DNA from: Amoebophrya sp. A120 | Taxonomy: Eukaryota > Sar > Dinophyceae > Syndiniales > Amoebophryaceae | NCBI GenBank assembly: GCA_905178155.1 | Contig: CAJINV010000021.1 | Coordinates: 106,106 to 170,105 of the forward strand | Reading direction: 5' to 3' | Length of the DNA stretch: 64,000 bases | Part shown: piece after piece, positions 25,303 to 35,280 of the stretch | How the letters are laid out: each line of letters begins with the position of its first letter | Numbering within the stretch: the first letter of the stretch is position 1 | Notes under the pieces: generated by a model | What the model was told of the DNA's origin: nothing | The model's input: only the letters and a program-made list of their open reading frames with translations | The model's database searches: none | Program-made: the position numbers and the translations under genes

Positions 25303-27628
25303 ATGCAGCGCAAATCCTCTGCCTCACCGGGCAAGCGGAAGTCGACTTCCCCCAAAAAAAGCCGTGGCACCTCGCGGTCTCCAAAAGCACGCGCCACGTC
25401 TCCGAAGAAGAAAACCTCGTCCGCAGCTTCAGTCGACAACTCTCGCGCGGTGGTCGCGGTGGTCGACGACAAGGAGAAAGGGGATGTTTTGGACCGGGTG
25501 ATTGACAAAATTTCCATCCTGGGCACCCTGGCGGTCTTGGTCGCCGTATGTGCGGTGGGCGCGGGAATCTACGGGGTTGCGGACGACCTCTCCCTGCACA
25601 TCTGCTCGCTGGTGCTCGGGATGGGTAGGGGGGGCGTGCCGGGCTGCGCGACGGTGGCCGGGTCGTTCTTCGTGCTGCTAGCCCCGCCCGGCAGAGTGAA
25701 TCAGGTGGGATAAAGTAGTTTACCGGTGGGCTAAGAAGTTTTGCAAGTAGAGTTTTTTTAGACGCAAAGATTAATAAAAGTATCTGCAACGGTCGTGGCC
25801 CCACTGGAGAGGCACCTTCACCTGTATTGCTTAGATGCAAAATCATCTTCTCCGACGAATACTATGAAATTCGAGTTGTATTCAACCTCACCACCTCCTA
25901 CTACAGATGCTTTCCCTGATGACGGTGGCGGAGTCGATGCCGAATCAGCTCGTGGGGCTGGCCTACTTCCTATCAAAAGGAAAAATCCCCCCTTCCCATA
26001 TCAAAACGAAGTTTCTGATGCTGGATTTGCGTACTCAAATCAGATCTGTCTTGCTGGCGAGGACTGCAGGCTCCTGCCCAGCCTGAGTAGAGAGCTTTTG
26101 GCCTAGGCGCTTAGCATGAGAAACATCTATGCTGTAGGCCCAACAGCATGACAAACCGCCTACATAGTGCGGCAAAGCCTGCGGAGTTGTCTTCTTGCAA
26201 GACAGACTTGATTTGGGGTCTCAAATCAGCAAGACAAATTTTCGGAAACATACCTTTTCGATATGGGGAGGGGAGATTTTTCCATTCGATACTTCCGGTC
26301 CGCGGATTGGCTTTTTGCCATGAAATTGAACATGTTCTGTGTGGTCGGGCTGGTGTGCGGGCAGTATGCCGTCGAACTGATGTCGGACCAACTGATCTAT
26401 CCAGTGCAAAAGTGAAATTATCGTACCCGCACTAGTTCTGGCAAGAACCATGCATGTTGACAAAGTAAGCGCTCTCCTAAGCTGAATAACCCGCACTACT
26501 TACACTCTTCCTCTTCGTTTTTCCTTCTAGGAATATTTGTGATGGTGCAAAAAATTATCCGTGCGACCGCGATGCTTTTCCTTTTGCAGTGCATATGATC
26601 CGCAAGGTCGCGGGCGTCATCCTGCTTACCGTCGTGGCCCAAATGACGGTGGAGAAGATCCTCGCGGCCCGGCAAGCGCGAAAGACCGGGGAGAAGCTCT
26701 CGCTCGCGGAAGTGGAGGCTAAGGCGGCGTCGCGGGCGAAATTCTTGCGGTCGCAAACGGTCATGCTACCGCTGGGACTGGTCGGCGGGATTTTGTCCTA
26801 TGTGGCGGGCAACATGGGGCCGCTGCTGAACGTGTACATGGTGTTCTTAGAACTACCAAAATACGAGATGGTGGGCACGCGGGCCGCAATCTTCATCCCC
26901 ATAGACGCCATGAAGCTCGGGCAACGGGCGTAAGTAGTTTTTTTTTGATAAAGCTTGGGATGCCACCTCGTGGTGGTTTGTGAATGAAGTTGAGCATCAA
27001 AGCCCCGAAGTGAACGAAAATGATCTTTTTGCAACAGGTATAGTGGCCATCTCTCCATGGACAACGCGATGTTTGGGGCGTAACCAGCGAAAATCTTGAG
27101 CCAAGTCAGTTGCGTTTTCTATGTGGCACTACATGTTCGTTGGGAACTCCATGCAGAGCTAGACAGAAAAAATTCATCAACCTGTTTGCAACCTGTATTT
27201 CTACTTAGCAGCGGTACCACTACCACATGATCTGCAGCTATAGTTGCACAATGAAAAATGGTAGATAATGATTCATGATGATGATCTTGGCGAGACTCTC
27301 GATTTTCGTTGCATAATGTTCGATTGGGCATTGTGGGCATCATGGGCGTAATTCTCGCCAAAATATGGCTCAAAAAAGCCAGCAAGGAGGTACGACCGCA
27401 AGAGCACACTCTTTATTCTGAAATCAGTTTTGCTACGGTGATGATGACTGAATTCGTGCTTTGCTGCAAGCATCAAGAAAAAGAAAAATCCCATATCTAT
27501 CGCAGCTCTTCGCCTTTGTTTATAACCGCGTGACGTACGTGATGACAATGCTGAGCGGCGTGTTGCTGGTAACGGGTATGGACCTAAAAGAAATCATCAA
27601 AATGGGAATGGACGCCGCGAAGAGATGA
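25303..27628 (+). CDS. TauE/SafE-type membrane transporter, copy A
   Basis: Exons are 25303-25704, 25907-25970, 26297-26397, 26601-26929, 27038-27080, 27321-27389 and 27506-27628, totalling 1,131 nt, or 376 aa. Introns 25705-25906, 26930-27037 and 27390-27505 are GT-AG; the other three are introners. The first ~70 residues are a Lys/Ser/Pro-rich cytosolic tail. Next come two related hydrophobic halves, GMGRGGVPGCATVAGSFF and then GLVGGILSYVAGNMGPLLN followed by a GTRAAIFIP segment. Gly-rich loops, then a Thr-Arg/Ser segment, then about four helices per half is the layout of TauE/SafE exporters of sulfite and organosulfur anions; the substrate here is unknown. Copy B (28186-30344) lies directly downstream and aligns throughout, which fixes most junctions, e.g. 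AYFRSADW here against VYRKSAHW in B. Confidence 0.78.
25971..26291. mobile_element. Introner element with ~45-bp TIRs (transporter A)
   Basis: The 321-bp element begins TATCAAAAGGAAAAATC and ends GATTTTTCCATTCGATA; imperfect inverted repeats extend about 45 bp at each end. A perfect 5-bp duplication CTTCC lies at 25966-25970 and 26292-26296. Removing the element plus one copy gives AYFRSADWLF, matching the uninterrupted paralogue. The interior contains AGCATGACAAAC. Confidence 0.9.
26398..26595. mobile_element. Introner element with short TIRs (transporter A)
   Basis: The 198-bp element begins TATCCAGTGCAAAA and ends TTTTGCAGTGCATA. The perfect TSD TGATC is at 26393-26397 and 26596-26600. 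Removal gives MSDQLIRKVAGVILL, aligning with MSDDFIKKFAGGILL of copy B, which has its own introner nine codons further on. Confidence 0.88.
27081..27315. mobile_element. Probable introner element, degenerate ends (transporter A)
   Basis: The 235-bp insertion starts TAACCAGCGAAAATC and ends GATTTTCGTTGCATA (15-bp imperfect TIRs). The flanking pentamers GGGCG and ATGTT do not match. Removing the element plus the five right-hand bases still restores frame (FGARLGIVG), matching IRLGIVG in copy B. It is probably an older or rearranged copy. Confidence 0.65.
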
Positions 27629-28185
27629 CGAGGAGCTGGGGTTTAGAAACATTGTTGTAGTAAGTAGGCAAGTTGCGCTTTCTTGTGTAGTGTGATGTGG
27701 AGCGAGACGCTTTGCAATTGTAATTGAAAACCCAGAGGAACATGATGTTTGTTCATTTCAGATCATCTTCATCTGTGGGAAGAAAAGAATGGAGAACAAC
27801 ATGAAACAAATGGAAATCGCACCATCAGAAGAACGAAAACAAGTAAGAAATTTACACGCCCACGCGTCCGCGGCGGGGTAAATATGTGATTTCCCGGAAG
27901 AGCTTGAAGGCGGGTCGGGTTCTTGTTCCCGGGGGTCGTTCCCCTGAACGCGATGCTTGTGGAGGCTAAAGCGATCTTCGCAACGTCGTGAACATAGTGC
28001 CCCGTGGCGCAGACCCGCCGCGCTGTTCGATGTAGTTGACCCGCACTTGTCCATGTTGGCGAGACTTTCTTGTCTGTTACTTCTTTTGGTTTATTTTCGT
28101 TCTGACATACGTACATCTACATCTTATGTTCGTAGTCGTACTTTGGTACTACATCCGTAGTTTTCGTTTTGGACACAAGAACATC
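27629..28185. other. Spacer between tandem transporter genes
   Basis: AT-rich except for a GC-rich patch at about 27860-28030. The patch could be a relic or cryptic exon on either strand, but no frame or splice signal supports it. The frame of copy B stays open upstream to 28036; the paralogue comparison favours the ATG at 28186. Confidence 0.5.
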
Positions 28186-30344
28186 ATGAAGCGCAACAAC
28201 AAAACGTCCTCGACGTCGCCGAAGAAGCGGACCACCCGCTCTACTTCGCGCTCCCCGATGAAGAAAGCGCCCGCAGGCACCAGTGCGACGAAAGCGCATC
28301 GCAACGAAGAAGCAGGTCGCCACGTCATGCCAAAAGTAGCTACCGAGGTGGGAGATAGTAATTCCAACGCCGCAAGCGCACAACAAGCACAGGAATGCCT
28401 ACCATCACCACATCAAGTCCCGGACGGAAAGAACGTTCTTGAGGCGAAAATAAGTGCTGCCATCAAAACTACCAACCCTGAGCAACTGGATGCCTTCGAC
28501 CGTCTCATCCATTTCTTCACTGTTCCGGGCGTCCTTGCAATTATTGTCGCGGTTTACGCCTTCGGCGGCGGTTTGTTCGGCACCGACAACGTGGACATTC
28601 CGATTCACTTATGCGCGCTAGTACTGGGTGCGGGGCGAGGTGGTGTCCCCGGCGCTGCAACGGTGGGGGGTTCGTTTTTCATTCTATCGAAGGGAAAAAG
28701 GTTGTGCGATCTTTTCATGTTTCGTGTTGTTGATTGGCATGTACTAAAAAATTATTTCTCGCAACTTTTGTACTGCGCGCATGTTGATGACCTTGACCCA
28801 CATAAAGACTCATTGCTCGCCGCACCGAAACACGAAGAGCTTCCTTTGCAGCTTCGAATTACGGAATGCCAGTGATGATCTTGTCCACAGCAAAACCTTC
28901 TCAGACGCCGACTTTTTTCCTTCATACGCTCTCCTTGCACCCCCCGGCAAGGTAAACCAGATGCTGGCACTGATGACGGTGGCACAGTCCCTCCCGAACA
29001 ACCTTGTGGGTTTCGTATACCGAAAGTCGGCGCACTGGCTTCTGGCGCTGAAGTTGAACCTGTTTTGCGTGCTCGGGTTGGTGTGCGGGCAGTACGCCGT
29101 TGAGCTGATGTCCGACGACTTCATCAAGAAATTTGCTGGTGGCATCCTTTATGAATTTTTGCAAAAGTATCCCACACGACGTAGCAGTTGCAGTCATGTG
29201 TCGTGACCAATCTTCCTTCTTAGGAAAAACAGCATGGCAAAATCCACTTTTCCACTTCAGAAAATTTGGATAAATGCAATCTACACAACTAGTGGGATAC
29301 TTTCTTCAAAATGCATATCCTGCTGTTCATGGTGGCGCAGATGACGCTCGAGAAGGTGCACGAGATGAGAGAACACGCGAAGAGCAAAGGTGCTGTAGAT
29401 CATCATGTAGACGGAAAAGCGGATACCAGCACTGTGGAAAAAGGGGATCTTCACGAAGAAACAGATGCAGAGAAGCTACAAAAAAAACAGGAATTTCTCC
29501 AGTCGCAGAAGGTTCTTTTCCCGCTGGGGTTCGTCGGCGGCATTTTGTCCTACGTGGCGGGCAACATGGGCCCCTTGCTGAATGTGTACATGGTGTTTCT
29601 GGAACTTCCCAAGTACGAGCTGGTCGCGACGCGGGCGGCGATTTTTATCCCCAACGACGCGATAAAAATGCTGCAACGTTGGTACTCCGGACACTTGACG
29701 CTGGGACGCTTAGGGGACAGGGGGGGTGTTGGTTCATTGTTATTCAAGGGAAATAGCAGAGCGCATCTGGAGGTAGTAGTTGATTCAGAAACCACAAGAG
29801 TGTGGTTTACTTTGCATGACTCGTCCTCGTCGCGCGCTTCTGTTTTTCTTTTTCTGCATTTAGGATCTTAATTCAGCTACCGGTCCTCGGCCGCAAGGAC
29901 GCGGTTTCCGCAACGCTTGCTGCAGAATGAGGATTGTTTTTACGTAGCCTTTTCAAAGCGGGCTTTTTGTTTTTGTTCCCCTATAGCCATACAAAGCTCA
30001 ATAAAGTCGTCTCTCGCTGCTCCTGCTCTCCAGATGACGCGTGGCTTTTTCCCACCGCTGCATATTGAAGTGCCTTTTCGGTCTCATCATTATCCACCAG
30101 CCTCGCCGATTTTTTCCGACAGAACGACGGAAACCTGTTGCCCGGTATCCGGCTGGGGATTGTGGGTGTCTTCGGAGTGATATTAGCCAAAATTTGGCTC
30201 AAGAACGCGAGCAAGGCGACGTTCGCGTTTGTGCACGACCGGGTCACGTATGTCATGACGCTGGTGTCTGGTTTGTTGCTAGCGACCGGTGTGGATGTTG
30301 GGGAGACGGTTCTACGATTGATGGCGCTGCTCACGGGAAAATAA
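28186..30344 (+). CDS. TauE/SafE-type membrane transporter, copy B
   Basis: Exons are 28186-28684, 28932-29144 (or 29149), 29318-29727 and 30123-30344; 1,344 nt, or 447 aa. The ATG is placed by analogy with copy A, and both proteins begin with Lys/Ser-rich tails carrying TSPKK. The two transporter halves are GAGRGGVPGAATVGGSFFIL with LAPPGKVNQMLALMTVAQSL, and GFVGGILSYVAGNMGPLLN with ELVATRAAIFIPNDAI. A charged 50-residue linker sits between them. The first two introns are introners. The last is drawn as GT-AG at 29728-30122, phase 0, but its donor is uncertain because the flanking residues are not conserved. Copy A's GT-AG introns after VNQ and after ASKE are absent here. Same family role as copy A: inner or plasma-membrane export of sulfur-containing anions is possible but unproven. 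Confidence 0.78.
28685..28926. mobile_element. Introner element (transporter B, first)
   Basis: The 242-bp element starts TATCGAAGGGAAAAAG and ends CTTTTTTCCTTCATA. Flanking pentamers CATTC (28680-28684) and CGCTC (28927-28931) match at three of five positions, as expected for a decayed TSD. Removing it gives FFILLAPPGK, equal to FFVLLAPPGR of copy A, where no intron exists. Confidence 0.8.
29150..29317. mobile_element. Introner element (transporter B, second)
   Basis: The 168-bp element has about 26-bp imperfect TIRs: TATGAATTTTTGCAAAAG at the left, and GTATCCCAC shared deeper in both arms. It ends CAAAATGCATA. Flanks are TCCTT and TCCTG (four of five match). Removal gives AGGILLFMVAQMT, aligning with AGVILLTVVAQMT of copy A. 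Confidence 0.85.
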
Positions 30345-31483
30345 GTACTAAAATCCAGTCGTATTTTTGAACAAACAATGACGTCAAAGCTGCCACCGCC
30401 GCTCGGCTTGCAGCTTGCAGGGGTAGTTCTTCGATTGGAAGATCTTCCTATACGGTGTCCCGTCCTCCTGAGACTGCTGAACCACGACCCGTATCATTGC
30501 GATGCTACATCTGGTCATGCGAAAGCCGCGGCAAGCTGGAACTACCTGCCTTTGTATGAGAATGAGAAATAACGCGCAATAAAGTAGATGAATAAAAGTA
30601 AAGGAATAAACTACTAGCTACGATTGCAATGGTCAGTGATCACTAGCTATAGCTGAAACAGTCTTCACAATTCGCTGCTCCACGGTCGTGGAGTGGGGAG
30701 TGGGGAAAATGCTCTTGCTCCGCGTCATGATCGGTCATCGTCCTCACTGAGTCGGAATCTTTGTCTTGCCGGCGGTCAATGCGTCGACAACGAATAAATA
30801 CAACGAGCGATGCTGCTCCTTTTCGGTCACCAGTGTTGCTTCTTCTACACGTGTCGGATTCGCTTCGGTTCTAGATCTTCTACTATGTGTCGTCCTCGGT
30901 CTTCTTCGTCCATGTCCTCGTGCAACTTTTCCAGATGGAAAATCGTCCAACCGCCCTACAGATTTGGTTTCTGGTCGTCCTTATGAATGTAACTAATCGA
31001 CGTCGTCCTCGTTGTTGTAGTACTAACTGCTAGGCAGTAGGCACTGAAAAGAAGTTTCGGTGTGCATCGTCGTGAAGGTTTCTTTAGTACTCGGACACTG
31101 GTCTGAGAAATTGTACACTCGTATTCACCGAATTCCGAATTGGCTTCTCTTTCTCCAACTCGCAACAGGAAAAAAAAATTGGTACGTGCTCTCCACGCGA
31201 CGACCACCCCAGCGGCTTTCCGCCCGATTTCAAGACGCAGGTGAGAACTCGAATTTGGATTTGCATCTTTTTCATTCCGAAATTTGATTTTTTTACCATC
31301 GGTAGTGGCGTAAGTTGAAAGCATTTTTGGCACCTGAAGTTGCACAGCACTACCCTACGACTAGAACGAGCGCTATTATTGGAAGATAGAAAGGGAATAA
31401 TCACAAAACCTGAACCGCCCATATTTTCTCATCCACTATTAAGTAGCAGCTATCGTGGACGCCTGCAAACCCACACACAGAAA
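30345..31483. other. Spacer without a supported gene
   Basis: Mixed-composition spacer. The 64-codon ORF at 30378-30572 lacks a recognisable domain and is not called. The frame of the next gene is open upstream to 31340, but composition and the hydrophobic N-terminus favour its ATG at 31484. Confidence 0.5.
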
Positions 31484-34246
31484 ATGATTGGCACACGACG
31501 GAGAAAAGCAGCTGCAGGCCTGGCCTCCGTTGGCAGCTTCCTCGTCCTCCAATACGGCCCCGCTTCGATTGTCTCTTTGACGACGCTCATCTTCACCAGC
31601 AGTGTAGCAACTTTTGCATCGGCCGAGTTGTCCACGGGGAGTCAAGACCAGAACACCCGTCTGCCTATTTCCATCGACGAGCTTGAGAAAAAGAAGCAGG
31701 AAGCGGTGAATGCCGTCCGAAAAAACTGGCGCTCGCTGCTGGAAAGCGAAGACGATGTATTCGATGTTTTCTTACATCCGGCGGACTTTTACAAGCAGGG
31801 GGATCCTGACTACAACGAAAAAGTGTTCCAAGCGGCTCTGGAAGTGATGTGCCAGGCAATCGGCGGGGGGAATGTTGGCTGCGGAGCAGCTTATAAAAGC
31901 GAAGAGCCCCTCACCGAGGATTACACCCGCTGGCAACTGTGGCAGTACTGGAGTCCCCCTCCGCTGCCCAAACCGCCGCAAGGTAATTACGAGCACGAGG
32001 CGGATGACCTGTTTGAGAACTCGCAGTACCGCGCCGTGGTGCAGTACTACGTCCGCGCGCTCGGCTTGGGCAACTGGCGGATGGTACAGAAGGGTCACCA
32101 GAATGGCCCAGAACAAGCAGGAGCCCTGGTTGCACCAGGTTCCCCGGATGACCAAGCGAAGCTGCGCCGGGGAATCTTTTTTTCTCGGCACGACGTGGAG
32201 AAATGGACGTGGCAATTCGCAGGAATCGCCTTGCAGCGCTGGCTGATACAAGTCCGACCGAAGCTGCAAGACAGCACGACAACAGGCTTGGGCACAGATA
32301 TGAACGGAAAGCTGCGGCATGCCCCGGAGTACTACGATCTCTTCGTTGATCTTCATGAGGACGAGGGTCCTTTGCAGGACCTCAACAAGGCAGATCGGGG
32401 CTCTCAAGATGACCCCAGCACCAGCTTCCGGCGTGGTCACGGGTTGCCGAAACATTTTTTCACGGAGGTAGTCAATGAAAATGCTGGCTCCACCGAGGAC
32501 GTCGCGAAGATTGTGAACCAAATGAAAGATTTTGTGCAAAGGGCTTCAGACCGAAACGGAAACGATCGAACTGAGCTGCAAAGTGCCGAACTACGCCTGA
32601 AGCAGGAGATTTTCAAGGCAATCACCGAGTTTCAAGGAGCGGGCGCCAGCGCACCGGAGCTGATGCAAAAGCTGCGGCCGCTCTGCTCTGACGAGGAGCT
32701 GCGTGAGAGGGACGTGGGCGAATGTGACGAAGAGAACCTTCGTGAGCCGTGGCTGTTCTGCGGAGGGCCCCGAGGCAGTGCAGACGAGACGAAAGCCATC
32801 ATAGAAAAGGGTCGAGAAAAGGGACGCGATGTCGTTCAGATTCGGGCTGACGGCACGATGAGAGAAAGTGGTGTCATCGCAGCACCAGGCGACTCGAGCT
32901 TGGAAAGTGTGCAAGCAAATTTGGCTACTCGGTTCGACTCTGCTGCCAGTCCCAGTAACAGGGCCACTCCCAGTGGTCATGTTCGCCGCAATTTCATCGC
33001 ACCAGATGGCGAGCTTGCGGCCGCAGCAGGAGACGATTCACCTGCTGTGATATCGAGTTCTGTGAAGATCGACAATCACATGCACATTGACTCCTTTCAC
33101 GTGACCAATATGGAGGTTTTGATTCTGAAGTGGGCTCTACCCAAAGACGCCCTCAGACTCCTCGACACTCCGGCTGTAGCGACAGGACAGGCCGCGGAAC
33201 TCACCGCCGACGGCGAATCAACGCCGACCGGTCAAGTCATTTCAGGCGCAGAAGACTCTACGTTTGGTTTTACGACTCCCGTGCAGGACAAAATGAGACG
33301 ACCAAGTGAAGACATTTCCACTTTGGGTCCGGTGGTGAGCAGCCTGCGCGTAATTGATGCAAAATCCGGGGCAGCGACAGCGAGCCGTCAGGACGGGGAC
33401 CACGCCGATCGAGATGGTGACGGAGCGGCAAGCCCAGCTGGGAGCGAAACGGACGCCATGAGCAAGCGGCAGTCGATCACCAGGGCGGCGGATGCCCCCG
33501 TGGTGGCCACCAACGGCGCCTTCTGGGACGCGGTGTCTGCGGGTTTCGCGGCCTTGTCTGCGCAGCTGATGACGGTGCCGCTAAATGGTGGCCGGCGGCT
33601 CTCGACTCGCTTGAATGTGATCATTCGACCCTTTGACAAGCGCGACGTGCCAGCGGCGTTGCAAGAAGCATCGACTGCCGATGAAAAAGAGCGGGAAGAG
33701 GCGTTGAAGACGTTTCTGCGCTCCAAGATCCTGTGGCGCACGGAGCTCGGGAACATTTTGCCGCTCTCGCAGAACGCGAACAAGGGTCTCCAGGTGGCCT
33801 TCTACACCGTCAAGGAAGGTTCCGACACCGTGGAGGAGGTGGGTTTCGATTATGGAGGAAAAACGGACAAGAAGGTTCTTGTGCTGGAACACGCGGACTG
33901 TTGGGATGACGATGAATCGAAGAGGCCCGGAAAACAAGAGAAATGCAACGAAGCCATGCACGCAGCCGCTTTCGATGTCATTCGGAAAGTCAACTCAGGG
34001 CTGAATTTGCCGAAATTGACACCGGCCCAGCTCAAAGCATCCTATCCGACAATCACGGAGCTGCAGAAAGCGTGGCCACCGAAAGAAGGGAATGCAGTCC
34101 GGGCCGGTAAGGAAGGGCAGCCACTTTCACTTGGCGAAGCGGTTCCCAAAGCACAAGGAGCAAAGCCGGCGGCATCATCCTCCACCGCTTTCCTCGAGGA
34201 GCATGACAGTCCGCAGACGCAACCGTATCCCATGATGACGGTGTAA
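31484..34246 (+). CDS. Intronless, probably secreted or membrane-anchored unknown protein
   Basis: A single-exon ORF of 920 aa ending TAA. The chosen ATG (AAAATGATTGG context) puts a basic MIGTRRRK start in front of two hydrophobic runs (AAAGLASVGSFLVL and SIVSLTTLIFTSSVATFASA), a plausible signal peptide or anchor with cleavage after ASA. The mature part has a folded region at about residues 55-300 rich in Trp and Tyr (RWQLWQYWSPPPLPKPP, AVVQYYVRALGLGNW). An acidic, Ser/Thr/Ala-rich middle follows, then a second conserved-looking region (VSAGFAALSAQLMTVPLNG to LVLEHADCWDD). I recognise no enzyme motif. A secreted or surface protein of a parasite would fit, but that is inference. High coding bias makes the gene itself secure. 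Confidence 0.8.
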   Translation: MIGTRRRKAAAGLASVGSFLVLQYGPASIVSLTTLIFTSSVATFASAELSTGSQDQNTRLPISIDELEKKKQEAVNAVRKNWRSLLESEDDVFDVFLHPADFYKQGDPDYNEKVFQAALEVMCQAIGGGNVGCGAAYKSEEPLTEDYTRWQLWQYWSPPPLPKPPQGNYEHEADDLFENSQYRAVVQYYVRALGLGNWRMVQKGHQNGPEQAGALVAPGSPDDQAKLRRGIFFSRHDVEKWTWQFAGIALQRWLIQVRPKLQDSTTTGLGTDMNGKLRHAPEYYDLFVDLHEDEGPLQDLNKADRGSQDDPSTSFRRGHGLPKHFFTEVVNENAGSTEDVAKIVNQMKDFVQRASDRNGNDRTELQSAELRLKQEIFKAITEFQGAGASAPELMQKLRPLCSDEELRERDVGECDEENLREPWLFCGGPRGSADETKAIIEKGREKGRDVVQIRADGTMRESGVIAAPGDSSLESVQANLATRFDSAASPSNRATPSGHVRRNFIAPDGELAAAAGDDSPAVISSSVKIDNHMHIDSFHVTNMEVLILKWALPKDALRLLDTPAVATGQAAELTADGESTPTGQVISGAEDSTFGFTTPVQDKMRRPSEDISTLGPVVSSLRVIDAKSGAATASRQDGDHADRDGDGAASPAGSETDAMSKRQSITRAADAPVVATNGAFWDAVSAGFAALSAQLMTVPLNGGRRLSTRLNVIIRPFDKRDVPAALQEASTADEKEREEALKTFLRSKILWRTELGNILPLSQNANKGLQVAFYTVKEGSDTVEEVGFDYGGKTDKKVLVLEHADCWDDDESKRPGKQEKCNEAMHAAAFDVIRKVNSGLNLPKLTPAQLKASYPTITELQKAWPPKEGNAVRAGKEGQPLSLGEAVPKAQGAKPAASSSTAFLEEHDSPQTQPYPMMTV

Positions 34247-35280
34247 GACGGAGTTTCAAGTTCACAAGGAGAGAAGTAGTCTTGTAACTCAGAAAGTAAA
34301 CGAAAACGCGGTAAAGCTTGAGCTTCTGTCCATCACAGAAACGAAAAGCAATTTTTTTTTACATTTTCATCACAGCATGATTTATGTATTTTCTGTAGAT
34401 ACACCCTTTCCTGCTCTGACGCAAAGAAGTAGTAGCACCCCGCCTGCACAAGAACAATCTGTCCAATGTCCCGTTTCCTAGTCACCCAGCACTATTTTTT
34501 TGATTAAAAATCTTCGATATTTTGATTTTTTTGAGTTCGCACTTGCATAAAGTTTCTAGTAAATGTCCCACACCTAACCAAATTTTCATGTTTCATTTCG
34601 AGCAATATTTTAACAGTTGAGTTGCACGACCACCCCCTCGGTCTGTGCCTAGTGTTTCCGCATCGTCGGGCACTGTTTCTTGTTTCTTGCAAATTTTCGG
34701 ATCGAATTGCTAACCCACCACACCGATAATTTATCCCGTTGCCTGAATATCGTCGCAAAAAATTAACCTTCGCAAGTACAGGGAGATCATGGAAGATGGT
34801 GCAATTAAAGGTCTGTGGTCTCCTTTTTCTGTTCGCTGCAGCTGCACTAAATGTTCTTCTACGTTATTCATTGGTGGCAGCACATAGCATGGAAATCTTC
34901 CATGCAGGAGGTGCGAAAATTTTTTTTTCCTCGTCGTCGTCATCGTCATCGTCGTCGTAGGTGGAAAGAATCGTCGCAAGGACGAGATGCAAGAGAGCTA
35001 CAAGTGAAGAACACGAGCGAACAGTGCAAGGAGATTCGACTGTTGCAGTTCCTCTGGTGACATTTTCGTCGAGCTCTGAGTAAGAGAGTGACTTCGTCAG
35101 GTTGCTTCATGATTTTTGAGCATCGTGTTGATTGTTCTTCTTGTGTTTTGCCTTCATCGATGTTGGACGATAGCATGTACACGAAGATCTGGTGCATGAC
35201 TAAACGACAGTAGAAATCCAGACAGCACGACGACAACACAAGCAGAGCTGTGATAACATCGAACAGGCCCGATCAACAAA
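34247..35280. other. AT-rich spacer
   Basis: AT-rich throughout except for the small ORF described at 34796 and the 40 bp before the CFAP70-like start. No RNA gene or element seen. Confidence 0.5.
34796..34960 (+). CDS. Possible small secreted peptide or signal-peptide exon
   Basis: An ATG opens a 54-residue ORF beginning VQLKVCGLLFLFAAAALNVL and ending in a run of ten Ser (TCG/TCA triplets) before TAG. The N-terminus has the charge and hydrophobic profile of a signal peptide. A GT lies at the stop (GTAGGTGG), so it might be a first exon, but no second exon is identifiable. Weak call. Confidence 0.25.
   Translation: MVQLKVCGLLFLFAAAALNVLLRYSLVAAHSMEIFHAGGAKIFFSSSSSSSSSS

Noticed and set aside
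27860-28030. GC-rich patch between the transporter genes as a minus-strand exon
   Set aside because: Open in parts of two minus frames but with internal stops and no junctions; left unannotated.
30378-30572. 64-codon ORF downstream of transporter B
   Set aside because: Short, no domain, no splice partner; not distinguishable from chance.
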